Origin: Faecalibacterium sp.
GTDB lineage: Bacteria; Bacillota; Clostridia; Oscillospirales; Ruminococcaceae
Direction of reading: 5' to 3'
Assembly (NCBI GenBank): GCA_017483235.1
Contig: JAFULE010000120.1
Coordinates: 1-8,891, forward strand
DNA length: 8,891 nucleotides
Shown one piece after another: positions 4,611 to 8,891 of this stretch. Positions within the stretch are counted from its first letter, which is position 1; the number at the start of each line of letters is the position of its first letter. A model generated the notes under the pieces. That model was not told the DNA's origin. It saw nothing but the letters and a program-made list of their open reading frames with translations, and did not search any database. A program made the translations under genes and the position numbers.

Positions 4611-5687
4611 TCACTCCTTGTTCAGCATCAGCTTTTTGTACACCTTAAAGGCACCGGGCAGGGCGTATTCGGCCTGCAGCTGCTGCTCGTCTGCCCACAC
4701 ACAGCCTGCCGGGGCCGGTTGGGCCGGGGCGTCAAACCGCCAGCCGGCCATCTGCCATTCCACGTGGCTGAAAATATGCTTTGCCGCCGGCAGCGGCTGT
4801 GCAGCTGAGCCGCCCCGCAGCGCAAAGGGGGCAGCGGTCTGCACCCCCAGTTCGGCAAGGGCCTGCTGCATGGCGTCGGCCGTTTCAAATACAGTTTCGG
4901 GCCAGAGTACCGGCTGCCACAGCCCGGCCAGCAGGCCGGTTTCGCCCCGGCGCTGCAAAAGCCAGCCCTGCGGGCTTTTTACCAGCGCCACCGCCACCTG
5001 TTCCACCCGGCGGGGCTTGGGTTTGGTTTTGACCGGCAGCGTCAGCGCGGTACCGGCAGCGTGGGCGCCGCACAAATGTGCCAGCGGGCACTGTGCGCAC
5101 AGCGGTGTGCCATTGGGCAGGCAGACCAGTGCGCCCAGCTCCATCAAGGCCTCGTTGTAATCACCGGGGGTGTCGGGCGGCTGATGCTGCACCACCCATT
5201 GGGTGAATTTGCGTTTTACCGCCGGGTCGGTGATGTTGCCATCGTCGTTGTACAGCCGGGCAAACACCCGCAGCACGTTGCCGTCCACCGCCGGCACCGG
5301 AATACCAAAGCTGATGGAGGCAATGGCCCCGGCGGTATAGTCGCCGATGCCGGGCAGCCCCCGCAGAGCCTCGTAATCGGCGGGCAATTCACCGCCGTAT
5401 TGCTCGCACACGATGCGGGCCGCCTTTTGCAGATTGCGCACCCGGCTGTAATAGCCCAGCCCCTCCCACAATTTGTGCAGCTTTTCTTCGGGGCAGGCAG
5501 CCAGGTCTGCAATGGTAGGCAGCTGGGCTAGAAAGCGCTCGTAATAGGGCATCGCCGCCGAAACACGGGTCTGCTGCAGCATGATCTCGCTCAGCCACAC
5601 ATGGTAAGGCGAAGGATCGGTGCGGAAGGGCAGCACCCGCTTATTCTGATAAAACCACGCCAGCAGCGCGGGGGCAATGTGTTCCAC
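4611..5687 (-). CDS. mutY: A/G-specific adenine DNA glycosylase MutY
   Basis: MutY removes adenine mispaired with 8-oxoguanine, preventing G:C to T:A changes after oxidative damage. The 358-residue length is typical. Visible parts: catalytic Glu34 in SEIMLQQTRV; the helix-hairpin-helix LRGLPGIGDYTAGAI (108-122); catalytic Asp135 in PAVDGNV; four iron-sulfur cysteines at C189, C197, C200 and C206 (first spacing x7, one more than in the E. coli enzyme); and a C-terminal Nudix-like 8-oxoG recognition domain (about 228-358) with the FSH motif of HIFSHVEW (304-311). Nothing essential is missing. The start is GTG 5687, fixed by GGAGG (5699-5695) 7 nt upstream; a later ATG would cut into the fold. 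It follows the PIG-V-like gene by 18 nt and precedes a Nudix hydrolase by 6 nt. Confidence 0.96.
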   Translation of the reverse strand: MEHIAPALLAWFYQNKRVLPFRTDPSPYHVWLSEIMLQQTRVSAAMPYYERFLAQLPTIADLAACPEEKLHKLWEGLGYYSRVRNLQKAARIVCEQYGGELPADYEALRGLPGIGDYTAGAIASISFGIPVPAVDGNVLRVFARLYNDDGNITDPAVKRKFTQWVVQHQPPDTPGDYNEALMELGALVCLPNGTPLCAQCPLAHLCGAHAAGTALTLPVKTKPKPRRVEQVAVALVKSPQGWLLQRRGETGLLAGLWQPVLWPETVFETADAMQQALAELGVQTAAPFALRGGSAAQPLPAAKHIFSHVEWQMAGWRFDAPAQPAPAGCVWADEQQLQAEYALPGAFKVYKKLMLNKE

Positions 5688-5694
5688 AACAAAC

Positions 5695-5699
5695 CCTCC
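5695..5699 (-). promoter_or_regulatory. Ribosome binding site deciding the GTG start of mutY
   Basis: GGAGG on the minus strand, 7 nt before GTG 5687 and within the 18-nt gap after the upstream stop codon. It supports GTG over any internal ATG. Confidence 0.8.
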
Positions 5700-5705
5700 T
5701 TTGGG

Positions 5706-6965
5706 TTACATAATGGCCTGCCCCTGCATGTAATAAACGCTGTAGAGCAGTAAAAATATTGTTTCGGCCGCCAGCACCGCATACCGGGCGGCTTTGTTTT
5801 TGATGCACCCCACCACCGGGTAAAGCGCCGCACAGCCAAACACATACCGGCTGCCGCTGATCAGCCAGCCGGACAGATAACTGAACCCGATGTACCCGCC
5901 GCCGTAGATCAGCAGCCAGACCGGCGCACCGTGCAGTACACCGTACAGCAAAAGGGCCATGGCCGCAAAATACAGCACGATCTGGGGCCAGTAGATGAAC
6001 CGGGCCAGCCCCGGATGAGCCACAGCCATACTCCAGTTCTGGGCAAGATTGGTGCCGACCCAGTGCACCGACTGGTACCAGGGCGGCTGGGTCTGAAAAT
6101 AATAATAGGCATTGGGGCTGCCGCAGGTCATCCAGTTCAGCCACAGATACACCCCAAAGCCTGCCGGGATGGCCAGCAGCGGCACAAAGCTGCGCACACT
6201 TTTTTTGCCCGCCGCAAACCAGGCATAGCCCGCCGCCAGTACCAGCAGCACACCTTGCGTGCGGCACAGCGCAGCCAGAAAGCCCCACAGCCCCGCCCGA
6301 TCGAACCGACCGCAGGCCAGTGCGTCCAGACAGCCCAGCGTCAAAAGCAGAAACAGACTTTCGGTGTATACGCCCAGCGAAAAAAAGCTGAAGGGGAACA
6401 GCAGCATGGCCGCCGACGCACAGCGGGCGGCGCAGATGTCATTTCCGCACAGCCGCCCGGCCAGAATCCGCAGCCGTACCGCGGCAAAGCCCCAGCACAG
6501 CTGGCTGATCAGCAGCGCCGCCAGCGCCCGACCCCACTGCTTTGCGGCAAGGCCGGTCAGCCGGGCCACAAGCTCGATCAGGGTGGGATACAGCGGGTAG
6601 AAGACGATCAGGTTGACCCATTCGCCCTCGGTGGCGTAGCCCTCCTGCGCAATGCGCAGGTAATGGGGCGCGTCGCCGGCGGTGGTGAACCGATGCCAGA
6701 ACCACGGCCCGAAATCGGCCAGATGGCCGGTGCGCCATGCGCCGAACAGCGCCGCCGCCCACTGCACCGCCAGCGCGGCGCAGAACCAGAACAGACACAG
6801 CCGCCGGTCAAAGGGCTGTTGTGCCTGCCGGGGCAGCGGCTTTACCGCAAAGGGGCAGTGCAGGGCGGCAGGCAGCCAGCCCAGCTGCCACAGCCCCCGC
6901 CACACCAGCAAAACCAGAAACACCACCATCACCGCGGTGCCTGCAAGGTTCAAAAACAGTTCCAT
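5706..6965 (-). CDS. PIG-V-like polytopic mannosyltransferase (GT-C fold)
   Basis: A 419-residue membrane protein with about ten hydrophobic segments. It resembles the PIG-V/GPI mannosyltransferase 2-like family (Mannosyl_trans2), whose bacterial members transfer a sugar from a polyprenyl phosphate donor on the outer face of the membrane. The first extracytoplasmic loop carries the GT-C acidic motif AGDAPHYLRIAQEGY (96-110; D98, H101). The family blocks VFYPLYPTLIELV (121-133) and FSLGVYTESLFLLL (195-208) follow. Donor, acceptor and glycan are not shown. ATG 6965 lies 9 nt after the stop of the preceding membrane gene, with a G-rich site (GAGGGGG) filling the gap, so the pair is probably coupled. 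Bacterial homologues are often annotated only as hypothetical membrane or glycosyltransferase proteins. Confidence 0.8.
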   Translation of the reverse strand: MELFLNLAGTAVMVVFLVLLVWRGLWQLGWLPAALHCPFAVKPLPRQAQQPFDRRLCLFWFCAALAVQWAAALFGAWRTGHLADFGPWFWHRFTTAGDAPHYLRIAQEGYATEGEWVNLIVFYPLYPTLIELVARLTGLAAKQWGRALAALLISQLCWGFAAVRLRILAGRLCGNDICAARCASAAMLLFPFSFFSLGVYTESLFLLLTLGCLDALACGRFDRAGLWGFLAALCRTQGVLLVLAAGYAWFAAGKKSVRSFVPLLAIPAGFGVYLWLNWMTCGSPNAYYYFQTQPPWYQSVHWVGTNLAQNWSMAVAHPGLARFIYWPQIVLYFAAMALLLYGVLHGAPVWLLIYGGGYIGFSYLSGWLISGSRYVFGCAALYPVVGCIKNKAARYAVLAAETIFLLLYSVYYMQGQAIM

Positions 6966-6974
6966 AGTGCCCCC

Positions 6975-8867
6975 TCAGCCGATCTTATACAGGGTGTAGC
7001 CCCCCTGCTGATACACCACCGGGTAGCGGGCGGCGTACCAGTCTTCGTTCAGGTCGGGGTACTGGTACCGCTCGTGGCCGCCGATCTTGACATAGTCGAT
7101 GCCCCACTGGGCCAGCAGCTGCTCGCTGGGGGCAAGGTACAGCGCGGCACGGGCCGCCTCCTGCGCAGTGTAGTCCATGCCGTGGAAGTAGTTGAAGGTG
7201 GCGCTGCCGCACAGCAGCCGCCGCCCGGCCAGACTGGTGATGGGCTCCAGATGGCTGTCACCGGTCAGGAACAGCGCATCGGCCGGGGTATTCTCGTCCA
7301 CATAAGCGGCCAGCGCGATCTCGGCTTCGCCCCACTGGCCATAGCTGCTGACCGCCTCGCGGCCCAGTGTCAGCACACCCGACAGGGTAAAGACCACCGC
7401 CAGCACCGCGCCCAGCCACAGCCGGGCGGGCAGCGGCCGGATCTGCCCCAGCAGATCGCACACAAAGCCAGCCACCAGAATGCAGGCCAGCAGATACCAC
7501 ACAAAGATCAGCTTGTTGTTGTCGTAGTTGTTGGGCTGGAATTCGATGAATTCGGCCAGCAGCAGGATCACCAGCCCGCCGGCGAACAGCTTTTTCTGCT
7601 TTTTATCCGCCGCAAAGAATGCCGCGGGGGCCAGCAGCCAGATCAGGCCCATGTTTTTGATGTAGAACCAGAAGTAGTTGTCTCCCTCGTTGCTCCAGTT
7701 GAAATGCCAGCGCAGAAAGCCGTGGCCCTCGCCCACCATGGCGAACACCACCGCAAACAGCTGGGGCAGCCAGCACACCGCCGACACCGCGGCAAACCAT
7801 ACCCAGGGCAGCAGCTGCCTGATGCCGCACTGCCCCCATATCACTGCCCACAGCCGGCAGCCGAACAGCACCCCGCAGATGATCACCAGTGCCAGCGCCG
7901 CATGGGTCTGCATCAAAGGCAGCACCGCCGCCATACCGGCCAGCGCCGGCCACAGCCGCAGTTCCTCTTCCAGCGCAAAGCGCCACAGCAGATACAAACA
8001 GGCAAACAGCATACACCAGCCAAACAGGGTGGCCCGCTGGGGCACCAGCATATCCGCAATGGGGTTGACCCAGCGGATGTTTTCGGTCACGTGGTTGGTG
8101 GGGGTGGTGTAATAGCCGGTAAAAATCGAGAGAAATTCTTCTTTGCTGCCCATAAAGTAGGCAAAGCCGAAGCCGCCGCCCAGAAAAAACAGCACAAAGG
8201 CCGCCGCCGCTTTGGCCGCACTGCCCAGCATACGGCGGGCCAGCAGCCACATGCTGCCAAACACGCTGACCAGCCCCGGTACAACCGGCAGCAGATACGC
8301 AGTTTTCAGCCCGGCGCCCAGCAGCAGAAACACACTGGACACCGTTTCGCACAAAAAGGGGTAGCCGATGTTTTCCACCCCGGCAATCAGCGGATAGGCC
8401 GGCACAATGCGCCCTTCCACCGCGATGTTCTTGATAAAGGCCAGATGCAGCGCCAGATCGCCGTAGGTGCTTTGGCCGCAGTAGTAGCTGCCGTTCACCT
8501 CGTGCAGGATATGGGTATGCATCAGATACAGGGTAAAGATCAATGCCGGCAGTGCACAGACGGCCAGCACCGCTGCATCGGTGCGGTTTGCCTTTGCAGG
8601 CCGGGGCAGCGCAAAGGTGCCGCCCCGCAGCCGACAGGCCCACAGCCCCAGCGCCGCAGCAGCCGCCAGCGCCAGCAGTGCCGCCGGCAGCCGGAAGCCC
8701 AGCATCACGCCCAGCAATACCGGCAGTGCGCCCAGCAGCCCCACGCAGGCCGCGCCCGAAAGGGGCAGCAGCACCTCGGGCCCGTCCTGGGGCCGCGCAC
8801 GGCGGCACAGCGCCCAGCCGGCCGCCCAGAACACCGCCAGATACAAAATACCGAACAGATCGCCCAT
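6975..8867 (-). CDS. Large polytopic membrane protein, probable GT-C glycosyltransferase
   Basis: A 630-residue protein with roughly twelve or more membrane segments and a soluble C-terminal domain. A GT-C-like acidic motif is in the first large loop after the N-terminal helices: STYGDLALHLAFI (133-145; D137, H141). Other distinctive blocks are TGYYTTPTNHVTENIRWVNP (250-269), MLVPQRATLFG (273-283), THAALAL (321-327) and FQPNNYDNNKLIFVWY (443-458). The C-terminal region (about 515-630) has TPADALFLTGDSHLEP and GIDYVKIG, a domain seen in membrane proteins related to YfhO-like and DUF2298-like glycosyltransferases. I cannot place it in a named family with certainty. ATG 8867 has GAGGG (minus strand, within 8879-8874) about 6 nt upstream. 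It is the first gene visible in the operon, and upstream genes may exist beyond the window. Its pairing with the PIG-V-like gene suggests joint surface glycan or glycolipid synthesis. Confidence 0.75.
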   Translation of the reverse strand: MGDLFGILYLAVFWAAGWALCRRARPQDGPEVLLPLSGAACVGLLGALPVLLGVMLGFRLPAALLALAAAAALGLWACRLRGGTFALPRPAKANRTDAAVLAVCALPALIFTLYLMHTHILHEVNGSYYCGQSTYGDLALHLAFIKNIAVEGRIVPAYPLIAGVENIGYPFLCETVSSVFLLLGAGLKTAYLLPVVPGLVSVFGSMWLLARRMLGSAAKAAAAFVLFFLGGGFGFAYFMGSKEEFLSIFTGYYTTPTNHVTENIRWVNPIADMLVPQRATLFGWCMLFACLYLLWRFALEEELRLWPALAGMAAVLPLMQTHAALALVIICGVLFGCRLWAVIWGQCGIRQLLPWVWFAAVSAVCWLPQLFAVVFAMVGEGHGFLRWHFNWSNEGDNYFWFYIKNMGLIWLLAPAAFFAADKKQKKLFAGGLVILLLAEFIEFQPNNYDNNKLIFVWYLLACILVAGFVCDLLGQIRPLPARLWLGAVLAVVFTLSGVLTLGREAVSSYGQWGEAEIALAAYVDENTPADALFLTGDSHLEPITSLAGRRLLCGSATFNYFHGMDYTAQEAARAALYLAPSEQLLAQWGIDYVKIGGHERYQYPDLNEDWYAARYPVVYQQGGYTLYKIG

Positions 8868-8891
8868 ACAAAACCCTCTTATCCGGCTATA

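Overview
The window is GC-rich, low in mobile DNA and densely packed. Its genes have strong GGAGG-type ribosome binding sites, classic sigma-70/sigma-A promoters and U-tailed intrinsic terminators. A DUF3842 protein, a vitamin-type ECF transporter S component, a SpoVK/CbbX-type AAA+ ATPase and a degenerate M23 protein together suggest a high-GC gut Clostridia bacterium, probably Oscillospiraceae/Ruminococcaceae of the Faecalibacterium-Gemmiger-Subdoligranulum type. That placement is an inference from gene content and base composition. I see no insertion sequence, integrase, CRISPR array, rRNA or tRNA.

Layout, left to right. The 3' part of an AAA+ ATPase gene runs on the + strand to 685. It is followed by the remains of a tiny membrane-protein frame (682-799) and a strong terminator (821-852) shared with the convergent DUF3842 gene (858-1274, minus). 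Everything from 858 to 8867 is on the minus strand, in separate units: DUF3842; an ECF transporter S component (1369-1899) with its own promoter and a structured leader ending in an intrinsic terminator; a membrane-anchored M23-like protein lacking its metal ligands (2116-3447); a small acidic single-pass membrane protein (3590-3898) preceded in frame by a 19-codon ORF that has the real promoter and ribosome binding site; and a four-gene operon reading 8867 to 4044.

The operon contains, in transcription order, a large polytopic GT-C-like membrane protein, a PIG-V-type mannosyltransferase-like membrane protein, MutY and a Nudix hydrolase. The first two probably act on lipid-linked sugars at the membrane. 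The last two look like DNA or nucleotide housekeeping. All junctions are 6-18 nt, so the four are likely translated from one mRNA.

The parts most worth a second look are (1) the leader of the ECF transporter gene, where a 5' hairpin arm can pair with the 5' arm of the terminator and CACAAG occurs four times, mostly as hairpin loops; (2) the in-frame TGA between the well-initiated 19-codon ORF and the small membrane protein; and (3) the start-less transmembrane frame after the AAA+ gene.
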